A stretch of 64,000 nt of DNA from Streptomonospora sp. PA3 (GTDB lineage Bacteria; Actinomycetota; Actinomycetes; Streptosporangiales; Streptosporangiaceae): the NCBI RefSeq assembly GCF_009728995.1, contig NZ_VTZW01000009.1, forward strand, positions 250,501 through 314,500, read 5' to 3'. Below the pieces are notes generated by a model that was not told the origin of the DNA, made no database searches, and saw nothing but the letters and a program-made list of their open reading frames with translations. Shown here piece after piece: positions 1 through 8,585 of the stretch. The number at the start of each line of letters is the position of its first letter. The first letter of the stretch is position 1. A program made the position numbers and the translations under genes.

Positions 1-2365
1 GCGTGAGCTGTCTGGTCCGGATCTTCCTGAGTGCGGATTCGACTCCGCTTACGCTCTGTACGTCTTTCAGCTGATAACCGTAGTCGGCTGACCCATCGGA
101 GTCCAAGGTCGCGACGTCCAAGTCGATGCCGGCGTCCTTGTCCTTCATCTCGAATGCGATGCTGTCAGGATCGACTCCTCGGTCCAACAGGAGATCCGCG
201 TGCCGCAAGGCCATGTGGGCAGCGGGCATCATCCCCTTTCCCCTCATCATGTCCGCGACATCCTTGAAGTTGGCGATCCCCGTCAGATGACCCTCGGATA
301 TGAGCTCGGCAACACTGTGACCATACTCAGACTTCTTCAGCCGACGAATCAGCAGGTCCATGTCCTTCGGGCGGAGATTGAACTGCCCTATCTCTCGAAC
401 AACGCTGGCTTCCTGGTCGGGCGTCATGCCTCCGGTTGGCCGAGGTGCCCGTTCAGCGTCCGTCGGAACCTGCTCGCTGGCCGGGTCCGTCGTCGGCGCT
501 TGGCCGGAATCAGGCTGATTCGGGGTGCTACTGGGGTCTGAAGGGTCGTACTCGACGTCGACCCCAGCGACCTGGGGGATCTTCGGTTGGGAGGGTGCGG
601 GATCCGTATCAGAGTGCGACTCGGGAGACCCCTGTTCCGCGGGAGCAGAAGTCGGTTCGGGCTTTTCCTGGGCCCCGGATGGGGAGACGCGTAGGTCCTC
701 GGTGCCTTCTGTCTTCTGGGGGGCGGACGCCTCCGTGGTTGGGGAGCCGGAGGGCTGGGATCGGTCCTGGGAGCCGTCGCCCTCGCCGTCCCCATCCCCC
801 TCGGGGAACGGAGGCCGGTCTCCGCCCCCTCCGCCGGTGGGCGGCTGCCCGCCGCCTCCTCCGCCCCCGCCCTCGCCGGTAGGGCCGGGTGTGGGCGACG
901 GGGTGGAGGGACGGTCCGGGGTGGGGGTGGTCGGGCTCGGGCTGGGGTTGGGGCTGGGGGAGTCGGTCGGGGACGGAGTCGGCCGGGGTGTCGTCGACGG
1001 CGGGTTGTCGGGGCCGTCGGCGTTGGCCTCGATGTCGGGGCCGCCGGCGCCGACGAGGGCGGGTTGGCGCTGCTCGGCGAGTTCGTTCAGCTCGGCCGCG
1101 CGGCGCATGGTCTCCTCCCAGCCGAGCTCGCGGGCCATGTCCTCCCAGTCGGCCAGCTGGTCCTGGATCTCCTGGGTGGTGGGCAGCCCGTCCCGGCCCT
1201 GGCTCTGCGCGCGCATGTTCGGGTCGGGCGTGTTGCCGGAGCCGTCGGAGTCCGACGAGCCGCTGCCGCTGCCGTTTCCGTCCGGGCCGCCGGATCCGGA
1301 CCCGAGGTCGCCGAGGTTGCCCAGCGTGCGCATGACGCGCGTGCCCCGCCACGCCAGCAGCGGCACGCCCACCGCGGCACCGGCGCCCGTCGCTGTCAGC
1401 GCCACACCGGCGACGATGCTGCCGATGTTGACCAGGCCCTGCGTGATCACATAGCCCGGCCGGTCGCCCCACTCCCGCCACGGCACCATGGAGTGGGCGA
1501 CCTCCTTCCACGCCGTCCCGGCGGTCGACCAGCTCCACTCGCCGTCGCTGTAGCCGGCCAGCATCGCCGCACCGGAGAGCATGTCGCCCCAGGTCTGGGA
1601 GGCGTTGTCCCACATGGTCCCCGGGTTGAGCGTCCAGTCGCCCGCGCCGTCGTGGAACCCGAACATGCCCAGGGTGTCCTTGACCGACCCCCAGGTGAGG
1701 TCGACGACGGCCGAGCCCACGTCCTCGTACCACGGCGCGTCGTGCTCCTGGGGGATCGCCCACGGGGTGGCCACGTCCTGCGGGGCATCGGTGTAGCCGT
1801 AGGCCTTCTCTCCCTCGTCCAGGTTCGGCTGGGAGCCGGGCTCGGCCGCCACGAACGTGGTGCCGCCGAACAGCGCGGTGATCTTGTTGGCGCACTCGCG
1901 CTCGGCGGCCATGAAGTCGTTCTGGACTTTGATGAGGTCGTTGTTGAGCTGGTTGAACTCCTCGACCTTGTCCTCGTCCTCGCGCCAGTCGTCGTTGGCG
2001 GCGATGTGCTCTTCCATGGCCTGGGCGTCGGCCTTGAGGGAGCGCCACCGCTCCAGGATGGGGCGCACCTCCTCGGCGAACGTCAGCAGCGCGTCGCCGG
2101 CGGTGGTGGCGGCGCTTTTGACCTCGTCGCCCTTGGTGGCCACCGGGTCGATCGCCGCGAAAAGGGTCTGGTCCTCGGGTGCCTGGTAGATGCCGTTGAG
2201 GCCGCCCCAGGCCGACTTGATGTCGCCGCCGATGTCGGCGACGTCCTGGCCGTCGTCCTTGAGGGCCTGGGCGGCTTCTTCGAGGGCTTCGAGCTTGACA
2301 GGGGGGATCGCGATGGCGCCGGCGTCGATGCCGTCGGCCAGTCCCGCCGGGATCTCCACGTTCAT
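1..2365 (-). CDS. WXG-type T7SS substrate with C-terminal toxin-like domain (partial)
   Basis: Open reading frame of 788 complete codons running off the left edge; the start ATG at 2363-2365 follows a purine-rich stretch. The N-terminal 210 residues are helical and carry a WXG motif (W53-G-G55) with Y60, as in WXG100/LXG-like proteins exported by type VII (ESX) systems. A hydrophobic stretch lies near residues 305-335, then a low-complexity Ser/Pro/Thr tract (about 455-495) and a Gly-rich tract (about 500-525). The last ~140 visible residues are non-repetitive and less GC-extreme. They contain D748/D750 followed by Y764-Q-L-K767, a spacing reminiscent of PD-(D/E/Q)xK nucleases. This architecture (secretion head, linker, variable tail) is typical of polymorphic toxins. 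Nuclease identity is inference, the C-terminus is missing, and any immunity gene would lie outside the window. Confidence 0.8.
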   Translation of the reverse strand, partial: MNVEIPAGLADGIDAGAIAIPPVKLEALEEAAQALKDDGQDVADIGGDIKSAWGGLNGIYQAPEDQTLFAAIDPVATKGDEVKSAATTAGDALLTFAEEVRPILERWRSLKADAQAMEEHIAANDDWREDEDKVEEFNQLNNDLIKVQNDFMAAERECANKITALFGGTTFVAAEPGSQPNLDEGEKAYGYTDAPQDVATPWAIPQEHDAPWYEDVGSAVVDLTWGSVKDTLGMFGFHDGAGDWTLNPGTMWDNASQTWGDMLSGAAMLAGYSDGEWSWSTAGTAWKEVAHSMVPWREWGDRPGYVITQGLVNIGSIVAGVALTATGAGAAVGVPLLAWRGTRVMRTLGNLGDLGSGSGGPDGNGSGSGSSDSDGSGNTPDPNMRAQSQGRDGLPTTQEIQDQLADWEDMARELGWEETMRRAAELNELAEQRQPALVGAGGPDIEANADGPDNPPSTTPRPTPSPTDSPSPNPSPSPTTPTPDRPSTPSPTPGPTGEGGGGGGGGQPPTGGGGGDRPPFPEGDGDGEGDGSQDRSQPSGSPTTEASAPQKTEGTEDLRVSPSGAQEKPEPTSAPAEQGSPESHSDTDPAPSQPKIPQVAGVDVEYDPSDPSSTPNQPDSGQAPTTDPASEQVPTDAERAPRPTGGMTPDQEASVVREIGQFNLRPKDMDLLIRRLKKSEYGHSVAELISEGHLTGIANFKDVADMMRGKGMMPAAHMALRHADLLLDRGVDPDSIAFEMKDKDAGIDLDVATLDSDGSADYGYQLKDVQSVSGVESALRKIRTRQLT

Positions 2366-2673
2366 TCCTCGCCCCTTCGCCACGCCGTTCCCGGTCGGTC
2401 GCGGATTACTTTAAAGCCCGATTCGCTCGCGAGATGGGCGTTTTGTCCGAACGTGGGCGAGAGTGAATACCGGCACACCGGCCCCGCGGCGTCACCCCAG
2501 GACAACAGCGAGTGCCCGCGCGCTGCGGCAAAGCACATGACCGAAATCGGCCAGTCGGCCCGCGCAGTCGCCTACGCCAGGGGCCGGGCACGACCGGTGC
2601 TCGCCGGGCATCGGCGCCTGGGGGCGTTCTCGCGATCGGCCCCGACTCCGCGTCCGCGGCCACCGGCCGGGTC
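2366..2673. other. Intergenic region between two minus-strand genes
   Basis: About 308 bases lie between the start of the WXG-type gene and the stop of the XRE regulator. They presumably hold the promoter of the former. A short AT-rich patch at about 2408-2417 is the only candidate core element I can see. No convincing coding sequence or hairpin terminator. Confidence 0.4.
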
Positions 2674-3528
2674 TCACTCGGCGAGTGCGCGCAGCAGGTC
2701 GGCTGTGGCGGGGTCGGCCGGGTAGAACGTCTCGACGGCGATCTCGTCCAGCGTCACGTCGCGCGGTGAGCCGAACACCGTGGTCGTGTAGAGCAGGGCG
2801 AGGTCGCCGTACTCCGTCGCCATGCGCATGGGCACGGCGATGTCGTCGATCGGCGAGCGGTCCGCACCGCCGGCCCGGGCGGCCGGTTCCGGCCCGCCCG
2901 ACTCGCCCGACTCACCCGGCCCGCTCGACTCGCTCGCCCCGCCCGGCAGCGCGTCCGGGTAGCCCTCCAGTTCGGCGAGCAGCTCCGCCAGGCCCGGCGC
3001 GGCCGTCCGGTCCAGTTGCCTGCGCACCCGCCGCAGCACGTGGCGGCGCCACTGGGCGAGGTTGCGGATCCGCCGGGCCAGGCCGTCGGGATGCAGCGTC
3101 ACGCGCAGCACGTTGATCGCGGGCCTGGTCAGCTCGGCGGGTACGCCGCGCAGGAACGCCGACATGGCCCGGTTCGCCGCCAGCAGCTCCCAGCACACGT
3201 TCACCGCGAGCGAGGGGTTGGGCTCCTGCCCGGCCAGCACCGAGCGCACCGCGTCGCCCGCGGCGCCCAGGTCGGTGAACGGCCGCTCGGCGTGCGCCGG
3301 GGCGAAGCCCGCCGCCAGGTACAGCGTGTTGCGCTCGCGCAGCGGGACGTCCAGCTCGTCGCACAGCCGCTCGATCATCTCCCGGCTCGGGTTGGCCCGG
3401 CCGGTCTCGATGTAGCTCAGGTGGCGCGTGGACACGTCGGCGGCGATGGACACGTCCAGCTGGGAGCGCCGTCGGCGCTCGCGCCAGCCGCGCAGGAGCG
3501 CACCGACCGGCTCGGTGGTGACCGTCAT
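2674..3528 (-). CDS. XRE-family regulator with MmyB-like ligand-binding domain
   Basis: 284-residue protein. Residues ~8-65 form a Cro/C1-type helix-turn-helix (LDVSIAADVSTRHLSYIETG), and the remainder resembles the MmyB-like domain, which binds small ligands in this actinobacterial family. It starts ...LYLAAGFAP and has the conserved NxCWELLAANRAM-like region and an EYGDLALLYTTTVFGSP-like C-terminus. A Ser/Gly-rich insert near residues 208-235 is unusual. The start at ATG 3526-3528 is preferred over an upstream in-frame ATG because it begins just before the HTH. Divergently transcribed from the SnoaL-like gene at 3669, the usual partner arrangement, so it probably controls that gene and the following methyltransferase. 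Confidence 0.88.
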   Translation of the reverse strand: MTVTTEPVGALLRGWRERRRRSQLDVSIAADVSTRHLSYIETGRANPSREMIERLCDELDVPLRERNTLYLAAGFAPAHAERPFTDLGAAGDAVRSVLAGQEPNPSLAVNVCWELLAANRAMSAFLRGVPAELTRPAINVLRVTLHPDGLARRIRNLAQWRRHVLRRVRRQLDRTAAPGLAELLAELEGYPDALPGGASESSGPGESGESGGPEPAARAGGADRSPIDDIAVPMRMATEYGDLALLYTTTVFGSPRDVTLDEIAVETFYPADPATADLLRALAE

Positions 3529-3668
3529 GCACACACATTGGCCCACCCGCTGCAGGCGCGGCAATGACCTCTGGGGTTATCGACGGGCCGCACCGGCGGC
3601 GCGCAGTCTCGGTGCATACCGGCCGGGCCGCATCGGGCTCCGGCCGCCGCACGCAGGGAGGCACAGCC

Positions 3669-4070
3669 ATGACCGAGACCGACACCGGCGCAGCCACCGC
3701 CTCGGCGACCGAGCGCTACCTGGAGTTCTGGAACGCCGAGCCGTCGAAGGCGCGCCGACTCGCGCCCGAGGTCTTCACCGACGGCGTGGAATACCGCTCG
3801 CCCGCCGCGCTGATGCAGGGGGCCGAGGCCCTCATCGACTTCCGCACGCAGTTCGTCTCCCACGTCGGCGAAGCGTCGTTCGTCGCCCGGCGCGAGCCGG
3901 AGGGGCACAACAGCCGCGTCCGGCTGCTGTGGGAGATCCGGCTCGCCGACGGCACGTCGTTCGCGACCGGGACCGACGTGCTGTCGCTCACCGAGGACGG
4001 CCGTATCGGCTCCGTCAGCGCGTTCCTGGACCGGGCGCCCGAGGGCTTCGGCGACCACGAGCACGCCTGA
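3669..4070 (+). CDS. SnoaL-like / NTF2-fold protein
   Basis: 133-residue protein of the NTF2-like (SnoaL) alpha+beta-barrel fold: an N-terminal helix (TERYLEFWNAEP) followed by the characteristic DGVEYRSPAAL strand and a curved sheet. The family includes polyketide cyclases and many small uncharacterised enzymes, so substrate cannot be assigned. ATG at 3669 is preceded by AGGGAGG at a normal distance, which decides the start over the longer upstream frame. Sixteen bases separate its stop from the methyltransferase gene, suggesting co-transcription, and the divergent MmyB-type regulator is the likely controller. Confidence 0.8.
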   Translation: MTETDTGAATASATERYLEFWNAEPSKARRLAPEVFTDGVEYRSPAALMQGAEALIDFRTQFVSHVGEASFVARREPEGHNSRVRLLWEIRLADGTSFATGTDVLSLTEDGRIGSVSAFLDRAPEGFGDHEHA

Positions 4071-4085
4071 GGGAGGCCGCAACCG

Positions 4086-4946
4086 ATGGAAAGGACGATC
4101 GCCAACACCCATCAGTACGAGGCGTGGAACGGCTATGAGGGGCGGCACTGGGCCCGGAACCCGGCCCGCTACGAGGCCATGGTCGGCGGGTTCAACCGCC
4201 CGCTGTTCGGCGCGGCCCGCATCGGGCCGGGCGACCGGGTGCTCGACATCGGGTGCGGCACGGGACTGACGACCCGCCGCGCGGCCCTCAAGGCCCCGCA
4301 CGGCCGCGCTCTGGGCGTGGACCTGTCGGCCCCCATGCTGGAGCGCGCCCGCACTGTCGCGGCGGAGAAGGGCATCGCCAACGCCGCCTTCGAGCAGGGC
4401 GACGCGCAGGTGCACCCCTTCCCGGCGGGCGCGTTCGACGTGGTGATCAGCCGGGGCGGCACCTGGTACTTCGCCGACCCCGCCGCCGCATTCGCCAACA
4501 TCGGCTCGGCGCTGCGCCCCGGAGGCCGCCTGGCGATCGGCACCCCCGACAGCACCGGCGACGCGGCGGACACGGGGTTTCCGGACCTGTTCCGGATCAT
4601 GGGCGAGTTCCTGCCGGAGCCGCCGGTCCTGGCCACTGAGGACGCCGAGCGGGCCCCGGCGACGATGTCGACACCGGGCGACGTCGAGGCGGTGCTGTAC
4701 GCAGCCGGCTTCACGTCGGTGGCCGTCGAGCGGTGCAGCGCCGAGGCGATGCTCGGCCGGACCGCGGAGGACGCCGCCGACTTCGTCTTCGAATGGGGCC
4801 CGGTGCGCCACTGGTTCCGCCACACCGACCCCGAAACCGAACTCCGTGCGCGCGAGGCGGTGCGGGCGGCGCTCGCGCCCTACGAGGCGGCGGGCGGGGT
4901 GCGCCAACCCGGCACCGGACTGGTGGTGACAGCCGTACGCGGCTGA
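4086..4946 (+). CDS. Class I SAM-dependent methyltransferase
   Basis: 286-residue Rossmann-fold methyltransferase. Motif I is VLDIGCGTGL (residues ~52-61), the acidic residue closing beta2 is in GVDLS (~79-83), and a GDAQ-type motif follows. The mid part (FDVVISRGGTWYF) matches the small-molecule methyltransferase group related to UbiE and Methyltransf_11/25. The acceptor is unknown. It begins 15 bases after the SnoaL-like gene and probably belongs to the same transcript. The reading frame is complete with a conventional ATG. Confidence 0.85.
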   Translation: MERTIANTHQYEAWNGYEGRHWARNPARYEAMVGGFNRPLFGAARIGPGDRVLDIGCGTGLTTRRAALKAPHGRALGVDLSAPMLERARTVAAEKGIANAAFEQGDAQVHPFPAGAFDVVISRGGTWYFADPAAAFANIGSALRPGGRLAIGTPDSTGDAADTGFPDLFRIMGEFLPEPPVLATEDAERAPATMSTPGDVEAVLYAAGFTSVAVERCSAEAMLGRTAEDAADFVFEWGPVRHWFRHTDPETELRAREAVRAALAPYEAAGGVRQPGTGLVVTAVRG

Positions 4947-5017
4947 GGCGCCGCGAGGGGCCGGACCGCATCAGAGCCGGCCGTAGAGATCCGAGTAAGC
5001 GGAGAGGGAGCAGGAGC

Positions 5018-5659
5018 ATGCTGTTCATCGAGGTATTCGCCCCGCGGGGCGCTCTGGGCGCCGAGGGCAGGGAACTGCTGGCCAGGCGGCTGGTGGAGCT
5101 GGACGACGGCGTGGACCGCGGGGAGGCGCACCCGCCGTCCGTCGAGGAGAACTCGCGCGCCTACACCCAGGTGGTGGTGCACGAGCCGCTCACCTGGATC
5201 GCCGGGGACCGCGCCGTCGGCGCCGACTGGCCGCAGCGCTACGTCGTGCGGGTGCGGGTGCCCGCGCCGTGGGTCAAGCCGGTCGCGGAGGAGTTCGTCG
5301 ACCGCTACACCCGCATCACCGCCGCCACGGTGCGCGAGGTGCTGGGCGAGGGAGCCGACCCGCAGGTGTGGGTGGAGGTGCACGGCGTCCGCGAAGGCAC
5401 CTTGGGCCTGGACGGGACGGTGATGGGGGCCGAGGCCATCGGTGAGCTGTTCACCGGCGCCTGGCGCGAAAGCGTGCGCGGCCAGGGTCCCGTTCCCGGC
5501 CCGGAGCCGGGGACCGTGCACTGCCCGGTGTGCAGCATGGTCGTGAGCCTCGGCGATGCTGCCATCACCCTGGAGCACGAGGGCGACGTCTACGGCTACT
5601 GCAGCAAGCACTGCCGCACGGCCCACGCCGCGGAACTGGGCGTACCGGTCCCGGCGTGA
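5018..5659 (+). CDS. Tautomerase-like protein with C-terminal YHS (TRASH-like) metal-binding domain
   Basis: 213-residue protein. The first ~160 residues look like two weak tautomerase-fold repeats (MLFIEVFAP... and YVVRVRVPAPW...), but the usual N-terminal Pro after Met is absent, so tautomerase chemistry is doubtful. Residues ~168-206 hold a YHS-type module: CPVC-S-M followed by GYCSKHC, cysteines that normally bind a transition metal. The ATG at 5018 has GGAG upstream (GAGCAGGAGC) and starts exactly at the first beta-strand. It lies 71 bases after the methyltransferase gene on the same strand. A role in metal-dependent detoxification or sensing is plausible but unproven. Confidence 0.7.
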   Translation: MLFIEVFAPRGALGAEGRELLARRLVELDDGVDRGEAHPPSVEENSRAYTQVVVHEPLTWIAGDRAVGADWPQRYVVRVRVPAPWVKPVAEEFVDRYTRITAATVREVLGEGADPQVWVEVHGVREGTLGLDGTVMGAEAIGELFTGAWRESVRGQGPVPGPEPGTVHCPVCSMVVSLGDAAITLEHEGDVYGYCSKHCRTAHAAELGVPVPA

Positions 5660-5680
5660 GCAGTGAAAAAGCGGCGGCGG

Positions 5681-5931
5681 TCACCCGCCGATGGCGACCG
5701 CCACCGCTTCGACCTCCACGAGCCGGTCCGGGTGGCCGAGCACGGCGACTCCAGCAGAGCGCCGGGGGCGTCGTGCTCGGCCACGTGCTCCCTGACGACC
5801 TCCCGCGTTGGGACGAGGTCGGCCCGCTCCGCGAAAGCCGCATACACGGTCGTCTTGACGACGTCGCACAGCGAGGCGCCCGCGCCGCCGAAGCCCTGGC
5901 GCAGGTTGCGCGCGGCCGTGCACCCCCGGAG
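5681..5931 (-). pseudogene. Remnant of a RidA/YjgF-family enamine deaminase gene
   Basis: On the minus strand one frame reads NLRQGFGGAGASLCDVVKTT then VYAAFAERADLVP, matching the central RidA region. A second frame continues HPDRLVEVEAVAVAIGG followed by a stop, matching the conserved RidA C-terminus with its Glu. The two parts are joined by a frameshift near the APGA/APRR codons (about 5755-5770). The N-terminal half is missing because the remnant abuts the glycosyltransferase stop codon at 5932. RidA normally hydrolyses reactive enamines/imines; this copy cannot produce a functional trimer subunit. Confidence 0.72.
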
Positions 5932-7101
5932 CTAGCGCGGCAGCTCCGCCTCGATGAGGTCGGCGGCGTATCCGGTGCCGCCGGCCCGGAGCCGGGCGCT
6001 GATGCCGGCCAGGCGCCGGGCGACCTCCGGGTCGGCGGTCAGCTCCAGCAGAGCCGACCGCAGCGCCTCGGGGTCGGCGTCGTCGGTGTCGATGCGCCGG
6101 GCCGCACCCAGCTCCTGCAGCCGGTCGGCGTTGTCGAACTGGTCCACCGCCTGGGGAACCGCGATCATCGGCGTCCCGGTGTACAGCCCTTCGCTGCAGC
6201 CGCCCATCCCGGCATGGGTGACGAACGCGTCGGCTTCGCGCAGGACGGCCAGCTGCGGTACCCAGGAGCGCACCTCGACATTGCCGGGGATCGCGCCCAG
6301 TTCCGCCGGGTCCACGTACTGCCCGATCTGCAGCACCACGTGCCAGCCCGGCAGCTCCCCGAACGCCTGGAGGCACCTGCGGTAGAAGGCGGGCTGGTTG
6401 GTGTAGGCCGAGCCCAGCGACACCAGCAGCACCCTGTCCGCGCCCGCGGGGCGGCTCCATGCGCCCTGGTCGGCGCGGTCGCCGAAGCAGGGGCCGACGA
6501 ATGTGACGCTGTCGGCGACGGTGTCGGCGTGCGGCTGCATCTCGCGCGGGATCATCGCCAGGCACCGGTCGGGCCTGCCCGCGAACGAAGCGTGGTCCAG
6601 GCCGTGGACGCCGTTCTCCGCCAGCCACGCGTCGAACTTCGCAAAGTGCGCGTCCGCACCCGGCAGCGAGCGCAGCCAGGCCGTCACGGTGTCGTCGTAG
6701 TCGGCCCAGGCCACGTAGGTGGGCGAGAGCTGCACACTCGGAACGCCCCAGTCGATCGCCAGGACGCGGGCGGAGTAGCCGCCGATGTCGTAGAGGAACA
6801 GGTCGGGGCGGTCCTGCTCGTAGTGGCCGCGGATGACGGGCAGGCTGTGGATGGCGTCGTCGAGGAAAAGGTCCATCCCCTCGACCGGATCGTCCGTCCA
6901 CTCCGCGTCGTCAAGGGGCAGGGTGGTGGCGAACGGCACCAGCTCGGCGCCGGTGGAGGCGATGAGGTCGGCCATGCGGGGGTCGTTGGCGTAGGTGACG
7001 CGGTGTCCGCGCCGCACCAGCTCCCGGACGATCTCCAGGCTGGGCAGGATGTGGCTCACGGCGGGAACGCCGACCATGGCGATGTGGGCAGGACGGTCCA
7101 C
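5932..7101 (-). CDS. Macrolide-family (MGT, GT1) glycosyltransferase
   Basis: 389-residue GT-B protein of the CAZy GT1 macrolide glycosyltransferase type (OleD/OleI/MgtA-like), which transfers a sugar from a UDP-sugar onto small hydrophobic aglycones, often for antibiotic inactivation. The N-terminus MVGVPAVSHILPSLEIVREL is the acceptor-side fold. The donor-binding motif near the C-terminus is VTHAGMGGCSEGLYTG followed by VPQAVDQFDNADRL with the conserved H, E and DQ. The start is a GTG at 7099-7101 with GGAG eight bases upstream, giving the usual ~390-residue length. The promoter must lie in 7102-7379. No resistance or biosynthetic partner is adjacent. Confidence 0.9.
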   Translation of the reverse strand: MDRPAHIAMVGVPAVSHILPSLEIVRELVRRGHRVTYANDPRMADLIASTGAELVPFATTLPLDDAEWTDDPVEGMDLFLDDAIHSLPVIRGHYEQDRPDLFLYDIGGYSARVLAIDWGVPSVQLSPTYVAWADYDDTVTAWLRSLPGADAHFAKFDAWLAENGVHGLDHASFAGRPDRCLAMIPREMQPHADTVADSVTFVGPCFGDRADQGAWSRPAGADRVLLVSLGSAYTNQPAFYRRCLQAFGELPGWHVVLQIGQYVDPAELGAIPGNVEVRSWVPQLAVLREADAFVTHAGMGGCSEGLYTGTPMIAVPQAVDQFDNADRLQELGAARRIDTDDADPEALRSALLELTADPEVARRLAGISARLRAGGTGYAADLIEAELPR

Positions 7102-7379
7102 GGGTACTTCTCCAGGTTCGTCGAAACGGGACTGAGGGTTCGCGGTAGCACCGGGTACGGCACGCCTGCGCTCGGTCCCGGGAAGGACGAGCGCGTCGCG
7201 CCGACCGCGCCTCTTAGCCGTAGATCTGGTGGAAGTACATGCCGGCGATGGTAGTGCCCCGCTCACCGTCGGCGCACTCCGTTTACCCGCCCGCCCACCA
7301 GCGCGGACGACCGGTTTCGGCGGCACCCGTCCGCACCTCCCGTTCGCGGCCCCGGCACCGCCACCGCACCCCCAGGCGG

Positions 7380-8474
7380 TCAGCAGCCCGGGTAGAGGGC
7401 GGCGGCCGCGGCGCGGCGGCGCATGGGGCGGGTGAGGACGTCGGTGCTGTCGAGGCACTGGTCGACGGTGCCGATCAGGGGGAGGGCGCGCACGGTTCCG
7501 TCGGCGATGGTGAAGCGCAGCGCGGCCGCGAACCGCTCGGCGTGCAGGACCCGGTACGGCCGGGCGTGGTAGGGCCGGGTGCGCGGATCGATCTCCGGCG
7601 TGAGCCCGAGCGCGTTGTGCATTCCGGCCACCGACTCATAAGCCGCGGCCAGCCGGTCCTCGCGCTCGCTTCGCGACGCGGCGGCCATCGCGGCGGTCAG
7701 CACCGGTGTCAGCGACGGGGCGCACGGCAACCGCGCGAAGGCGCTGCCGAGCCACTTGCCATACGGCGGATACCGGCGCGCCATGAGCAGGCACAACCGC
7801 ATCAGGTCCCGCACCAGCCGAGCGGCGACGACCGCCGCCCCGCATTCGTCGCCGACCTCCGCGCACCGCCCGGTGAACGCCTCCTCTTGGCTGATGCGCT
7901 GCCACTGGCACGTCAGGACGTAGCGCCACACGTCGTCGGGATACCAGGCGAGCCGCCGCCGCACCGCGCGGAGCCGCCCGGTTCCGTCGTGGAAGACCTC
8001 GCCCCCGGTGATCTCCGCGAGCTGCTGGGCGGGAGTGGCGAGCCAGTCGAAGAGCGTCGTCTGCGAGCAGGGGTCGAAGCCGAGTCGGACGGCGAGCCAG
8101 CCGTCGAGGCCGGCGACCTCGACCGCGTGGTGCACCCGCCCGCCGGTGATCCGCATGTGCCGAGTGCCGTCGGCGCCGACGGGCACCAGGCTCGTGGGAT
8201 AGCCCAGGAACTCCGCCGGCAGCCGGTCGGCGAGCAGGTCCGCGACCGCGCCCGCGTACCGGTCGGCGTCGCCGTTGTCCAGCAGCAGCTGGAGGCGCGG
8301 ACCCCAGTTGTGGTCGGTGGAGCGCGCGGTGTCGAACCCCAGCACCTCCGAGCCCGGCCCCAGCAGCGCGGCCGTATGCACCGGCTTTGGCACGTGCTCG
8401 GCCAGCAGGGGCGCGACGGCCTCGCGGTAGAACCGCCGCGCCAGCTCCAGCCCGGGAACGAACCCCTCGCTCAT
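7380..8474 (-). CDS. DUF4037-domain protein (nucleotidyltransferase-like)
   Basis: 364-residue protein matching the DUF4037 architecture. Near the N-terminus a minimal nucleotidyltransferase-like block reads GFDTARSTDHNWGPRLQLLL, with a Ser and Asp/His where nucleotidyltransferases bind metal. The C-terminal half is helical with LTCQWQRISQEEAF and GECGA-type motifs shared across the family. The biochemical function is not established. The ATG at 8474 is preferred because the GGGAG in the preceding bases sits at proper distance, whereas the alternative ATG at 8483 is too close to it. Divergent from the maleylpyruvate isomerase-fold gene at 8586, with which it shares the 111-base promoter region. 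Confidence 0.8.
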   Translation of the reverse strand: MSEGFVPGLELARRFYREAVAPLLAEHVPKPVHTAALLGPGSEVLGFDTARSTDHNWGPRLQLLLDNGDADRYAGAVADLLADRLPAEFLGYPTSLVPVGADGTRHMRITGGRVHHAVEVAGLDGWLAVRLGFDPCSQTTLFDWLATPAQQLAEITGGEVFHDGTGRLRAVRRRLAWYPDDVWRYVLTCQWQRISQEEAFTGRCAEVGDECGAAVVAARLVRDLMRLCLLMARRYPPYGKWLGSAFARLPCAPSLTPVLTAAMAAASRSEREDRLAAAYESVAGMHNALGLTPEIDPRTRPYHARPYRVLHAERFAAALRFTIADGTVRALPLIGTVDQCLDSTDVLTRPMRRRAAAAALYPGC

Positions 8475-8585
8475 GCCGCGCATGCTCCCAGACCGGCACC
8501 CCGCGGGGCGAGCGGATTCCGGGCGCGAGCGAGCGGCGGAGGGCTGCGCGAGCGGCCTGCGGCCGGGACTATCTAAGATGGCCGC

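Noticed and set aside
7214-7240. Eight-codon minus-strand reading frame MYFHQIYG upstream of the glycosyltransferase, a possible leader peptide.
   Set aside because: No ribosome site, no flanking attenuator hairpins and no macrolide-arrest motif I recognise; it may be a chance frame or gene end.
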